From positions 62,001 through 126,000 of the forward strand of contig WIXG01000229.1 of assembly GCA_009869945.1 (NCBI GenBank): a stretch of 64,000 bases of DNA, in the 5' to 3' direction. Source of the DNA: Mesaphorura yosii. Lineage: Eukaryota > Arthropoda > Collembola > Poduromorpha > Tullbergiidae. The stretch's first letter is position 1. Each line of letters opens with the position of its first letter. The notes under the pieces are model-generated. The model was given only the letters and a program-made list of their open reading frames with translations, made no database searches and was not told the DNA's origin. A program made the position numbers and the translations under genes. Shown in pieces: positions 10,906-23,600 of this stretch.

Positions 10906-13900
10906 GCTGCTAATTATCCTGATTTGTGGGCAATTAATCTCAGCTCTTTCGTCTCTTGTTGGTGGACATCTTGGAAATGGCAGAATGGCACTGGCACGAG
11001 TTTTCGGACACTTCTTCACTGATTCTTGAGAATTTGTCAAGTTTTAGTTAATTAACTTCAAGTTTAGCAAATTTAACTCTCGATCTTCACATTTTTCGTC
11101 ACCGCACAGCCGTGTTTGTGTTTGTGTCTTATCAACTTTCTTTTCACTTCACGCCACGCACAACGCAGTTGATGATCTCGAAATTAAAAGCGAGAACGAA
11201 ATGGAGTTGCAGTTTGTGACTCTCGACTGACTGAACGAACGACTGGCGAGTTTGGCTTCTCAGTTTCTTAACGTGATTAAATTAACGTACAGGCAGGAAA
11301 ATGTGCATATTCATTTTCTGACCACACGAGCTGTAGTTAGTGTTGGTCATCGTCATCTTAATCACAGTCTGTTGTAGTTGTAAGTTTTAGACCATTACCT
11401 TCGACCAAGTTTCTTGCAGCCGTCTTAGTACTTAGTGTTTTGTGCTTAGTGCATTGTTCAGTGCTTAGTGCTTAAAACTTAATCATTGTCATTGTTGTAG
11501 TGCATTCGCTGGTTGCATTAAACATTATTGTGGGAAATCTTGTACTTGGTTACGGTAGACGCACGGTAAGTTAAGCTTCTCGCCAATTGTGAATTGTAAT
11601 TACGATTACGACTCGCATTTCCTTTTAGCCGACATTAACATTACTGAATTTGCTGGCTTCGCTGATTCCTGATTCCTTTTTGCCTTTGTGCTTTCATCGT
11701 GCTGTCTCTTCCACGGATTTATGTAATCTGCATGCTGCATCGTAATCATTCATCGCCTGGAGTCTGGAGCGATAAAAACATGCAGGCTTTCATCCTCATC
11801 TTTTATTTTCACAATTCAAAAACCGTCTTGGCAGCTAAAAATCGGGAAATCCAGGTGCTGAGCTACAAAGACGTGCGTTCGGAACGGAAATCCGAACAAA
11901 TTAAAAATGCAACTGAAAATTCTGCACACGCACGCGTATGGTTTCAAGATGTTGAATGCGCCCTAATTTTCTATACCAAAGCCGGCCTGGCCTTCAGTCT
12001 GCGAGTTTCTGCGTGCCAACTCCTCCAACTCCAACTTAATTTATTTCAGAAAGAAGATCATCGAGCCGAACGAAACGAGTAATAAGAAATGCAAAATCAA
12101 CAACCGTCGAACTAGGATTTTGATTTTATTACCATCGATGATGATGGTTAATGTTCGCGTTCGCGAGTTGCTTTATCGTTTTTCATGATTTACTGAAAGT
12201 TTCGCACTTCGCACGATAACGAAAACCATGTGTGAAAGGAGTCGAATCGAGTCGAAGGAGCGCCTGAACGTGACGAATCGATGAAGAGTGAAGACCTTAA
12301 CGCTTGTGGAGTGGATGAGTGATTATGGTGTCAATGCGGCAGCGATCGTAAACTTTTAACTCAATTTCCATGTTTTGGTGGCCATAAAATGGAAATTTGC
12401 TTCGTTTCCTCTCGCCGTTATCACATCTTCAGGCAGGATCTTCAACGTGATGGCGAATTAACTCGTGTGGAACGAAAAACGAAGCTGAGAAGACTCGCAA
12501 CAAGAAAAAAGACACGAGACGATTGAAGCAATGAAAGATATTTCCTGCGCCTGCCGTCCTCGAAATCTTCCTCCGGCCCCGACTCAGAAGCAGATTCAGC
12601 AGATTAAGTGATTTTTATTTAATTAACAGACTTTTACGGTTTAACAGTGATTCATGTCGTCCGGGATGTGATTTTAGTGATTCAGGACACACGTGCGCGT
12701 TTAACGACTGAAAAGTCGCAAAAAACTGCACAAAGCGGCCTGAAATAATCTCATGCGGCAAAAATCTTCCAGTCTCTAGCGCAGCAGGACAACCGAGATC
12801 AAGATCAGCATCCAAGGAATTGCCCTACTGGCTTCGTTTCGACTATCTTCCGCTATTACGGACAAATATCTTTGAAAATGCGCCTAATAAATGAGTCGCC
12901 TCAGCAAAAAGACGACGGCATGGGAGATGCGGCGAACAACGCAACGGAAACCAAATGCATTCTCTTTGCTTTGAATAAAAGATGTACGTTATTTGAGGAC
13001 AAAAGTTGGCCGGTCATTTAATTAAATAACTTTGACCTTGACTTGTGTGTTCGTGTTGCATTCAGCGCTCTTGTGTTTCATAATCACAACTGGTTAAATA
13101 ACTTCTTCCTGCTGTGAATAAAGTGAATCTTATCTCTGAAGCCTCGTGGCTCCTTTGTCATTGTCATTAAGAAGACAATAAATTGCGTAAGAACAACGAA
13201 CACGAATCGCAATCGCGTGGCCAATTTTCAAGAACCAAGAAGGAAGACTTAATCACTTAGTGGGCTTAAGAGAAGAAGACAAGACAGCAGCGACAAAGAC
13301 GAGGCCGAGTTAATCAGTTTATTGTCTGGAGTTCCTTCCATTTAAAAATTTAATTGGTGCTCGTGGCTGGTGCTCTAAAGGCAAGACAAAGAAATTGAAA
13401 TGATGACAATGAATGGCGACGACGATTTTGACAGCTGCCGTGGTGACTGTCTTGGAGTGGCTCCTCTTTTTGGTAAGTAAGTTAACTTCTCAAGTTCCTG
13501 TTGCAGTTTTGAGTTTCGTCTGGCGTTTTGCTCTCATTTATTTTTCCATTTCCAAATTCAGTTATTCGTTATTCAGTCTTCATTATATTCATTAATAAAA
13601 CAGCTTGACTTAACTACCTAAAGTCTTTGCAACTTTTTGCAACAAATACTTTGCAATTTTGCCATGAATTTTTGCATTTGCTATTTTGACTGTTTTCATT
13701 GTTCCAGGAATTAATTTCGACTCCCGTGGGCGCCGTGACCGTCACAGAAGTAATCAACATCAATCAAAGTTTTTGGTCTTTGCAACGTTTCACCGGAATC
13801 AATTTACGTACCAAGAATTCCAGGAAATCAAACAAAGTCGCCGACTGGAAGCACAAGGTTGCTTTATGCAGACTGAGACTCCGACGGCAGGCGGCACATT

Positions 13901-15213
13901 TAATTTAATATTCGGTCGCAACTTTTTCAGTGCTTACTTCTATTTTAGTAATTTTAGGCTCCATCAAAGGACAGAAGACTCAAAGACGAAGACGTGCCCA
14001 CGCAGCCCAAGATTGATTGACAATGCTTTTATGGCGGCTCCACTCGCTTTCTGCTTGCTTGATTCGTTGACCAACAAAGAAATCCTGAAATTCGTCTACG
14101 TCAACTGCGCTTTTTTTTACCTTGGAACGTCGAATTCGCCGACGGCGCCGAACGCCACGCCAGACGCCAAAAGTGGCAGGCAAGACGGAGAGGCAGGCGA
14201 ATGACACTTTAATCACAATCACGACACGCTTCGTCACGTCACTTGGATTGTGGACATTTTAAGTTTACGAGTGTGAATTGACATTTTAATGTGGCATTGT
14301 TGTGTCAGTGTCATGTGCAGCGTGGCTCGTGGCCTCGTGGGCGGTCAGCAAGCGTTTAGTGATTGCAGCGGTAATCGGACGTTTGACGTCGCAAGGCGAT
14401 CGAAGTACGTAAACAATCAGCTGTCACTGTCAGGCTGTCCAGCCACTCCAGACATTAATGGCCAGGGACGCCGCGTCAGTCAAATTATGGAATTAATATT
14501 TGTTTGCTTGCCTTTGCCCTCCACTCAATCCAACCAGCAATGACAGCAATTAACTGCTTTTATTTAGCATGAGACTTACGAAAAGTTCATGTAGATGTGT
14601 AAGAAGAAGACGAATAAAAAGAATTTCCTGAAAGTGTTTAGTTTGGCGTATAAAATGTTCAGGAGTTGGAATTCAGGCATCAGAGCACAATTTTCTGGCA
14701 CGACAAACTTTACTTTAAGTTTTTTATTCACTCTGTTTGACTTTACCTTTACTCATTTCAATTTTTCTTTGCTTCTCTCCACGAACGTTTCACTCCAACT
14801 CGTGCCCGGCCCGGCCTGGACTGGCTTCGTCCGTTTCAAGTTTCTGTTTGTGCAATTCTCCCCACGGAATACACTCAGTGTAGTACAGAAAAGAACCCGG
14901 GTTCTAGACGAGACGCAGGCTTCCCGTGTCCAACCTTCAGCCGTGCCGAGTTTCAGTTTTCCAAGTCCGCTCGCTCGCCTCGTCTCAGTTCATTTTTAGT
15001 TGCCGCAAACTTCGGTCTTCGTCTTCGGTGTTCAGTCGAATTGCATTTCTTGCTTGTTTCAGTTTCTAAAAATACGCCGCACCGGAAGAAATTTTGAAAT
15101 TTGTTCGCCGCCGCGAACGTGCGGTTTCCTTCCCGTTTCGTTTTCCCGCTCGCAGTGTCACGTAATCAGCAGGAGCGCCTACGCGTGGCGGTGTTGACTG
15201 ACGGTTAATTGAG
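10906..15213. other. Long stretch without a convincing gene (left part)
   Basis: Upstream of the Ig gene on the minus strand; it may hold that gene's promoter and 5' UTR exons. Several ORFs exist (for example 13686-14204 and 14595-14999 on +) but they lack conserved motifs and their codon use looks like the surrounding A/T-rich DNA. No element or RNA gene is recognised. Confidence 0.45.
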
Positions 15214-15230
15214 ATAATCACTGTGATTAT
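15214..15230. promoter_or_regulatory. 17-bp palindrome with paired TAATC/GATTA half-sites
   Basis: ATAATCACTGTGATTAT has perfect 8-bp arms around one central T. TAATC facing GATTA is the half-site arrangement preferred by dimers of homeodomain or paired-class proteins of the K50 type. It lies about 2.4 kb upstream of the F-BAR/C1/SH3 gene. The function is inferred only. Confidence 0.3.
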
Positions 15231-15664
15231 GAAGGTTGCAGTTGTTGTCCACGCTGATCGTCGCCGCTTTCTAAAGACAAAGCCGTTATAGAAAGTGAAC
15301 GTGTGCTCCGTCTCGTCATGTCTGTGCGTTACAAATAATTATAATTCATAAATTCATATTCACAAGTGACAAAGATTAAGAAGCCAAGCCAAGGCAAGCA
15401 GTATCTTTGCTTAAGATACGAATTGGGCTTGCGACTTTCTGTCTTGGCTCTGCTCTTCGCTCTGGTAACTCTGTGAGACGGCTGCAGCGGCGCCGGTCGT
15501 CGTCCTGCGTTCAGCCTGACTGTAATTCATCATCATTAGTCCAAGTATTAATTACGCGAGTAGAATTAAAGGTGAGTGAGCCAACGCAAACGCCGGAAAT
15601 TTTTGCGACACCGACGCGCGACGCACACTACACAAACCAAACAAATCCATTAACTCAGGAAATA

Positions 15665-15895
15665 ATGCAATGGGCAGCATTGTATTTTTGCCTTTTTTGC
15701 ATTGCCACTGCATTCGAGCAAGGAGCAAGCATGCTTACGGTAGACGAATTTAACGATCCGTGGCACGGCAGTGGGAGTCAGTACTTCAATAACAATAACA
15801 GCAATGCAACGCACTGCAAAAATAAAATAGAGTCAAGTTACGCAGTAACTCGAGGCGGCAGCGGTCTTGTCGTACAACATTCGAATAAGCAATAA
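15665..15895 (+). CDS. Possible small secreted protein, 76 aa (weak candidate)
   Basis: Single ATG-initiated ORF ending TAA at 15893-15895. The first 17 residues (MQWAALYFCLFCIATAF) resemble a signal peptide. The remainder is polar and Asn-rich (YFNNNNSNATH) with a single cysteine after the leader and an N-glycosylation-like NAT. No splice sites, promoter or family match was seen, and ORFs of this size arise by chance here, so it is listed only because of the leader-like start. Confidence 0.18.
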   Translation: MQWAALYFCLFCIATAFEQGASMLTVDEFNDPWHGSGSQYFNNNNSNATHCKNKIESSYAVTRGGSGLVVQHSNKQ

Positions 15896-17620
15896 ATATG
15901 TAGCGTGGCACATTGTAACAAGCCTTAATGGCCGTGGCAATGGGCAATGGCGGGTATTAAAATATTAATTAGCCACTACATTGCTCAGGCTCAGGCTCGC
16001 ATTGGCTTTGGCTTACTGCTCCATGCTTAAGCATAAGCACGCTGTAATTACGAGATAAAGAAATCTAATCGCAATCTAACGCGGTCACGACAGAAACGAT
16101 TCTACAATTCTGCACTGAAAAAAGGCAAAGTTCAAGTTATTTTTACCAATTATACAATCTGGTAAGAATGAAAACACGCCAACACGAACAAAAGGACAAA
16201 TCTTTTCTTTTTGAAAGCACGGAAACTGCACGTTTTACGTACGCCTATGCACAAAAGATGTGCTGCACTACAACTCTGACATTTCGAGCGCATCAAAAAA
16301 TCAGAAGCTGAATTCTTAAAGCGTAATGCCCGCTCATGCTGACGCGGGCCGGGCCGCATTGGGTCGGGAGCACTTTGTCTGCCCCTGCCTTGCCATTTGT
16401 ATGAATACATCAAAATTTAAACGTGCTTACCTTCCAAACACAAAAAAAGGCTTCAAGTAAAAGGCAGGTTAATCTTTTGTCAATTGACGTTGATCTTGAC
16501 TGTCCAGCAAAATTCAAAAATCAAATATTCTCGGGCGCGGGGCATGAAACTTGAATTACGGGCTGGGCAGTGCAGATTGCCATGATTTATAGATTAACCA
16601 GCCAGTCCACCCAGCCGGCAGTGCCTGCGTAAAAATAAAAATTGTTGAGTTATGGCATAAAATAAAAAGTGAGCTGCAGGCAACGCAAGCCGAGTCGGGT
16701 AATAATAACAACGTCAAACGTCGCTCGCGCTCGGTCCAATCATAAATATTTAATTTGGCTTTTCTTCATTCGCAAAAGAGCAGAAGTAAAACCTTTTTCT
16801 CTTTCTTTCTTCTTTTGAGTGAGTACGTGTACACGTGGGACAGGAAAGCAAAAAAGAAAAGCAGGGCAAAAGGCAAAAGAGGAAATGGGAAATTACTTTT
16901 TCGCAAATAGCAAGTCGCAAGTGCAGGCAGGGCAGGAAAAGAGCTCGTACGAGAATAATGCGTGATGTGATTGCGATACGGAAGATCGTAAGATTAGCAG
17001 TTTGCCAGTTTTGGCACGAAAGGCACGCGTCGCGCACGCGCGTCCGACGCTCGAAATTAACCAGCAAAGAGCAAATCAATGGAATTTTGTTCCAGGAACG
17101 CAAAAACAAGCCGCTGCATTCTTTCAGTCGGGATTACATCGCAGTTTTTAATTACTTTGAAGCGGGCATGGCTTCGGGGCCTGTAAAATCGACATTTTTG
17201 CGAAAAAATAAAACTCATCTGTTCGCTTACTCGACTTATTAAAAATAATCCGAAAGCAGCGAGCCGCCGAATAATTCACATGTCGAGAGGAGGTTTGTTG
17301 GGGCTGAAGTGGCCCTGCGCCTGGTCGGTCGGTCGTGGTTTGTGTACACGCTGAAGTGATTTTAAATTGAAAAATTCCATTGCGTGACTAACTTGACTTT
17401 GACTTTCTGACTTTCTCTTCTGTTCTCTTCCAGTACAGCGCAACGCATCGCAGCGTGTTCCAGCTTGCAGTTCCAGCAGGCCAGCAGGCAGGAGGCGCAC
17501 AAGTCAGAAGTGGGTCGAGTCAGCATCAGGATCCGAGTACGATTGCGGTTTTAATTATTAAAATTCTGCAAAACAAAAGCACGGCAGCGTGAGCGCAGTG
17601 ATGCCGAAGCCCGCTCATGG
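15896..17620. other. Gap upstream of the F-BAR/C1/SH3 gene
   Basis: No supported gene. A tcttccag acceptor near 17433 followed by a GTACGA donor near 17536 could mark a 5' UTR exon of the downstream gene. ORFs at 16835-17242 (+) and 16750-17109 (-) are purine/pyrimidine-rich shadows of each other and look non-coding. Confidence 0.4.
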
Positions 17621-20600
17621 ATGTCCATGTATGTTATTTACCCAGCGGATGAGCTCATTCAGTTAATCGTAGCTCATGAGTACAGCGTGAGCAGCAAACG
17701 GAGTCTCCCATCGCCAATCGTCCCAAACAGTCCATCTGAAGAGGCTGAACAAAGCTCTAGGGCCCAACTACAAAGAGAGTCGTCACTGAAATCCGAATCC
17801 ACTGAGCCCTCGGCAACTTCAATCGTTTTTCCAGTTTCATTACCCACTCCAGGAACAGCAGCGTCTCCTCCACGCCAGTGCCAGTCGTCGTCCTTTGAAT
17901 CGTGTTTCGGTCCTCCACCGCCACTTCCTTCTCGATCTAAATTAGCTTCGGGTTCGGTCACCCGGAAACTCAAAGTCAGTTTTCCGCTTTCATTGTCGTC
18001 ATCATCATCCTCGTACAAGCAGGAAGAAAGGAATCGATTACCTTCAAACACAGACAACGACGACCGTGAACCAGGCTCAGGCTGTTCAACAAGTTGGAAC
18101 CACGTTGATAGCGGTAGCGATAAAGGACATAGGAGCAAAAGCGGCAGTGGCAGTACTCAGCAGGACTTCTCCACAACTAAAACAAACACAAACACAAGAA
18201 CATCAGGTCCAACTTTTTCATTGAATAGACTTTTGAATTGGAAAACTAAGGCACGACTACGAAATGATAAAATTCAACCCACCAGCAGCTCCGCCGAGCC
18301 TCCACACGCGTTTGGGTTCGACGTGACTGCAGAAGCACCACAGACAGTAAACACAACTCCTACACTTGGAAAACTTAATGTTGATGTAAAGAAAAAGGAG
18401 AGACAATCCCACCAAGACGTCAATTTACTTTCTCCAGCAGCTAACCATAATCCAGCGCCAGCATTTTCTCCAACGCCCGCACAACCAAGAACAAGGCCAA
18501 CACTAAAGAGATTCACGTTTCAAGTGATACACGAGGAAAAAGAAGACGAAGAAGATAAACTTCCAGTGCCAGTGCCGTTTTCAGCAGGGCTCAAAGCCGA
18601 TGATTTCCTGAATTTTCGTAATTTACATAAAAGACAAGACAAAGTTGTCAAGCCCGAACTTAGGCGCAGTTTCAGTGAACGTGTGACTGCCGTTCGGAGC
18701 ATCGCCAACGCCAAAGCAAACACCAAAGTCAAATCGAGCGCAATGCTGAAGGAAGTCATGTCCACGAGTATCCTGAACGTGCTGGGCAGCGGCGGCGGTG
18801 GCGGCGCGGGCTCGGGCGCAGGAAGCGGAAGCGCCGCAGGTGTAGGTGCCACAGGCGGTGGGGTGACGGGCCTTCCGAGCGGAGGCATCATCGGGAGCCT
18901 CAGCAGCGCGAGCAGTTCGAGCGGGGTTGGCCTTGGCATCGCTGGGCTCCCCGTCGGCGCCGGCGCGGGTCTCATCGGGCCCGGTGGAGTCCCCGTTGGC
19001 GGGCCGGACTCGACGTCGCTGCGGGACATGGTGCACCCGAGCCTCAACGAAGCCCTGAAAGCCCACAACTCACTTTCATTCAAACTCATCCGAATAGGTA
19101 AGTTGTTTTCTGCTTACGAGCTTAAAGCCCAAGTCCTTAATGGAACTGTTTGCAAGTTTCGCATTCAATTAGTTAATAATGGATACAAAAAGTTGCCGTT
19201 GATTTAATTAGGCGAAGAGATAAGCGTGAAAGAGTAAAAGTGGAGGAAGACAGCGGAGAGATGCGTTGCGAGTCAAGTGGAAAAGTTTGCGCGAAAAGCT
19301 TCGCCTGTACTGAATGACTGCTGCCATGCCACGCCGTGGCTGCGGTTTTCGGTATTTCTCGAACGCACATTAGCAGAGATTAAGTCTCCAGTCTTCATCT
19401 TCATTCATCCTTCTTTTCACCATGCGCGTTCGCAAAAAGTTTGCAGTGCTAAACGTAAACGTGAATTTCTGCAGGTAGCAGCAGCAAGTTTCAAATTGAC
19501 TCCGGCCCGAAGCCGAAATCTGCAAACTTTAATCCTTTTCACGTAATCCGGGACGCCTAAATCCACGGCGGGTTCACTTTTGTACGTGTTTGCGAAGTAT
19601 TTTGTGCTAAGTACGTGGAATTCGGATTTGCCAATTTTCAGGCGAATGGTACTGCAAATCTCGAGTAGTATAGTGATAAGAATCCTCGTCCTCATCTATC
19701 ATCGCACCAGGGCCAGATTCATTCAAATTAGCAGCTTCAGTCTTTCAACGAGTGTTTTTAGTGCCTGCCTCATTAATTAATTAAAGCAGGATTCTGTTTG
19801 CTTAAATGATCTCCATTCATTTGTTCTTCTGCTGCCGTTGACAATGGACTTACCTTCGATGAGGGCACTCAAAGGATTTGGGACGAATACGAATTTCTGC
19901 CTTTGCGGCCGCCTTGCTTGTTGTTTGTTACTGTTTTGTTGTCGTCATGAATAATGAAATGAAGAGCCTGCTGGTTGACAAGCTTGATGACAGGCTGTTG
20001 CTATTGGCTTACGTGCTCGTCAGCTGCCTTTGTTTTATTAATACCGAAGGCAGGCAGCTCATTTCTCGGCAGCGCACATTAATTTGATAAGCCTGGACTC
20101 TTCGACTTCGACTCACTCGCTGCCGTAGCCGTTGGCCGTTAACAAGACATTACGGCTGATTAAACTCTCATGTTTCATGTTTATGCGCTGGTTTACGGCT
20201 GTGGTTCACATTCTCGTTGAGTTTACGACTGTGGGTCGCGATCTTGGCCTTCATGACTGCGTCGTGCTTTCTCTTGTGTATTGCACGTGTATCTGCTCAA
20301 GGTAGAAGCAGAAGAGAAAGGCAATCTCTGAATTACGAATTAACTTGTAATTTCCAGCGCATCGCTCTCCTGAGCATAATGCTCGAGTTTCTCCTCGCTC
20401 GCTGCTCGCATCTTTCGGCCCACTTCATTTACCGCTGCTGCTGCTGCTTCGCTGGACCGACCGAACCACGAGCCAAGGCAGGCACCTTAAATAAATAAAA
20501 ATAATTCAGTTTTATCATTTTATCGAGCCGGCCCGTGCCGCCCGCCGTTCATCAGTCAGCCGTCGGCAGTAGCAGCAGCCGAGCGTTATAAATTATTCAA

Positions 20601-23600
20601 CGACCCGAGCATAAAAAACATCACATCTTCGCCCGCAGCCCCTTCTTTGGCATGTCAGAAAACTGAATTTATGACCCCCGACCCTTCGCAGCGCAGCCTT
20701 CCGCAGAATGCGTGAATCGTTAATGCTAATTGGTGCCTTATTGATTAAATGGCCGACGCGCCGATGCGCCTTAGCGGAAAATTGCGCGATGGGCAATACT
20801 TTGTGCGAAAAGATGAATTACGGCTACGCGACGGCCAAAATGATGCGCAAAATGGCAAAATGACGGCATGAGCGTGACGAGTGACGGAACACGAATTTTT
20901 CGCATGCAGACGACCACAAACTTAAAATTAATACGCATACGGAAAAAATCGAGCCCTACTGTAAAATTGCCAAGCCAAAAATGAGCTCAGACGCGCATCG
21001 CGGAAACTTTCCGTGAGTCGATGAGCGATGTTTTTGATAAGAAATACGATCTCGAGTGCAATTTCGGGCTTAACGTTAATGGAAAATTATTGATTTGAGT
21101 GAGCCTAAACAAAGCATCGGTTGGAAAAGAGCCGGGCAGGCAAAACGCAAAATTGCGGAGCAAAACAGGATAGAAGTTTGCGATTAGCGTAATTAAAGTC
21201 GGGCTGAAGTTCGAAAATCTTGACTTGGTTTTGACTTTTGGCTTTGTGTTTCGAGTTTCGAGAGGTCTTGCTGGCTGGCTTTTGGCTTTTAATAATTTAT
21301 TGCGAGCGCACTTCCATCAATTTAGAACACGCTCACATGCAGGCTTTTAGTGCAAGTGGGCCGATGAATTGGAATCCGAGCCAAGAGCAAAGAGCAAATC
21401 TAAGAAAGTTTTTGTTCTTGGCCTGGCCTGGCGCGGCGTGGCCGGAGCAAAGATTATGTCAAGGCCTCCATTTTCATTCGCGTCCGCATTATAAATTCAC
21501 TTCCTACTTTCTTCGACCGTAATTCTCCTAAAAATTCGTCCGTCCTTTAACTGCAATCCACAAACCTTGAAGAAACGCCTAAAAATCGGCGTACTGCTAG
21601 TCGGCCGAGAGGAGATTGACAATCAGAGTCGATTAACTCACCAAAAGACAACAAACTTTCGAGCCGCCGTCGTGAACGGAAAATGCACACTTTGCTTTTC
21701 TGCTGGAGAAGACGTTCGTTCTAAAAATACGGTGCACTGCCAAGAATGCTGAATACTTCAGAATGCAGCACGACACGCGATACGCGAAATCCCGTGCAGC
21801 CGTGCAAGTTGAGTGAAGCGAGCCATATGGCGATTCGTCAAAGGGTTATTCGCCTCGCTCACTAATCCTTCGCCTTGGCGTACCAGGCAGGCAGGCAGCA
21901 AGGTAGAAAAGTACAAATAGACGACTGACGAGTAGAATCTCATTTGCGAAGAGCAGCCATAATAGAAGAGAAGAGAAAATGTAAACACAGGCGCAGGCAT
22001 TCGATAACAAAGTAATGTAATGAACTCGACGGTAATAATCTTCTGCGCTGCCATTTTCCAGCTGCCTGAGTCATGAACGCCACCATTTCGAGTGACATTT
22101 AGCACCGACCCATGATTCATCGGTGCAGAAAACAGACACTGTTATGATTATTGCTCGGGGTGTTCTGTGAAAAAAGTGAAAATCCATTTCAGGCACTTCA
22201 TTTTGTTCCACTTTCGCGCGTCCCATGCCTGAACCGAGCCTTGAGCCCAAGCCGGGCTTATCACCTGCTCGTTTTTTTTCGAGTAATGATAAGCAATAAA
22301 GCTCGAGAACGAGAGCGTAGAACGAAATAATTTGTCAACACAGGACGACAGAATTGAAGTGAGACGCAGGAAGAAGTTGGAAAATCGTTGAAATAAATTG
22401 CACAATTTGCCAGGCTCATTTTGGGTCGCACCGCAAGCCAGCCGAGCAAATAAATGGACCAATTTAGACCGCCACGGCGATGAAGCCATTTGTATTTTGT
22501 GGCTTTTGTGAGAGACCGACGCAGAAGCCAATAATTGGAAACATCTGTAACAACTTCGCAGAATTGCCATTGTCATTGTGTTATTGTGCAATTGAGCCGT
22601 AATTAAGATTAAACACACATTCTGTTGCTCTTAGAATTATAAACCCCATTCCATTCGACGAAACTTGTTTTATAATTGCCGTAATATGAAATATTTCTCA
22701 ATTTGCGAACGGAATAAAACTAAACCCAACCTGAAATGAATGGCCAGGCGTTAATTACAATTAAACTCGACAAATTTAAGCAATACAAATTGTATTTCCT
22801 TGCTCGGCTTGCAGGTACGAAAATTATTGCGCAGTTTTCGTGAAACAAGCAGAAAAACGTAAATTCGCAAATTTCGAAGTCCGGACACGAATTTTAGGCT
22901 TTCGCAGCCGTTTGCCAGTTTTGCGGTGTGAAATCGGGCATCTTTCGACGCAGAAACCTGAATTAAAGCAAAAAAAGGTGTGAACGCGCACGTGCATGTG
23001 AACATGAATAAATTCTGAATTTTAAATTTTGAATACTGCGGCTTGCTGCACTGCATTGCATTGCAGAAAAATGTTAAACAAAAAAGCATGCATGAAAGCG
23101 GCCACGGCCCACGTACGAAACGAATAAAGCAGCCAAAGCATGGCATAAAGCAGGCAAGAAACAAGAAACCTAGACCCAATTCTATTTTTAGGGGTCGGTC
23201 GCAGCAAACGAGCATCTTCATTTCTTCATCTTCATGCACATCTTCATTTCCAAAACAACATTTAGAAAATTAGAATGCCGAGCACGGCACGGCACGAGAC
23301 GAGCCTTCACGCGACAAGAGACATTATTTTTAACGTGCCCGTCTGCATCTCGTATCTGACTGGCCTCTTGTGCCCGTACTGTGATGAAATTATAGTTTCG
23401 TGTTTATGGTTCTAATATCATCAACCAGCGGTTATGTAACACCTTTTCATACACTTTTCTTATTATCTGTACTCCTGTACCAGAAAATTGAAGAAACACG
23501 TAATACGCAAACTCAGGCTCGGGCCGTAGTCTATAATTTTCTTGAGGCAAAAATAGTGTCACCGTTTCTTGAACATTGAATCGCCGTCACCCAAGCCGAA

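Noticed and set aside
13686..14204. 172-codon ORF (+) in the 11-17 kb gap
   Set aside because: No motif, and codon use is the same as flanking A/T-rich DNA; several ORFs of 150-170 codons occur in non-coding parts of this window.
20217..20498. ORF with a hydrophobic leader-like start in intron 1
   Set aside because: The apparent start is not ATG; the in-frame ATG gives only a short leader followed by Arg-rich and poly-Cys sequence from simple repeats.
21880..21905. GGCAG/CAGGC runs here and at many other places (for example about 30670 and 58314)
   Set aside because: Short dispersed simple-sequence motifs; no unit structure, terminal repeats or target-site duplications that would indicate a mobile element.
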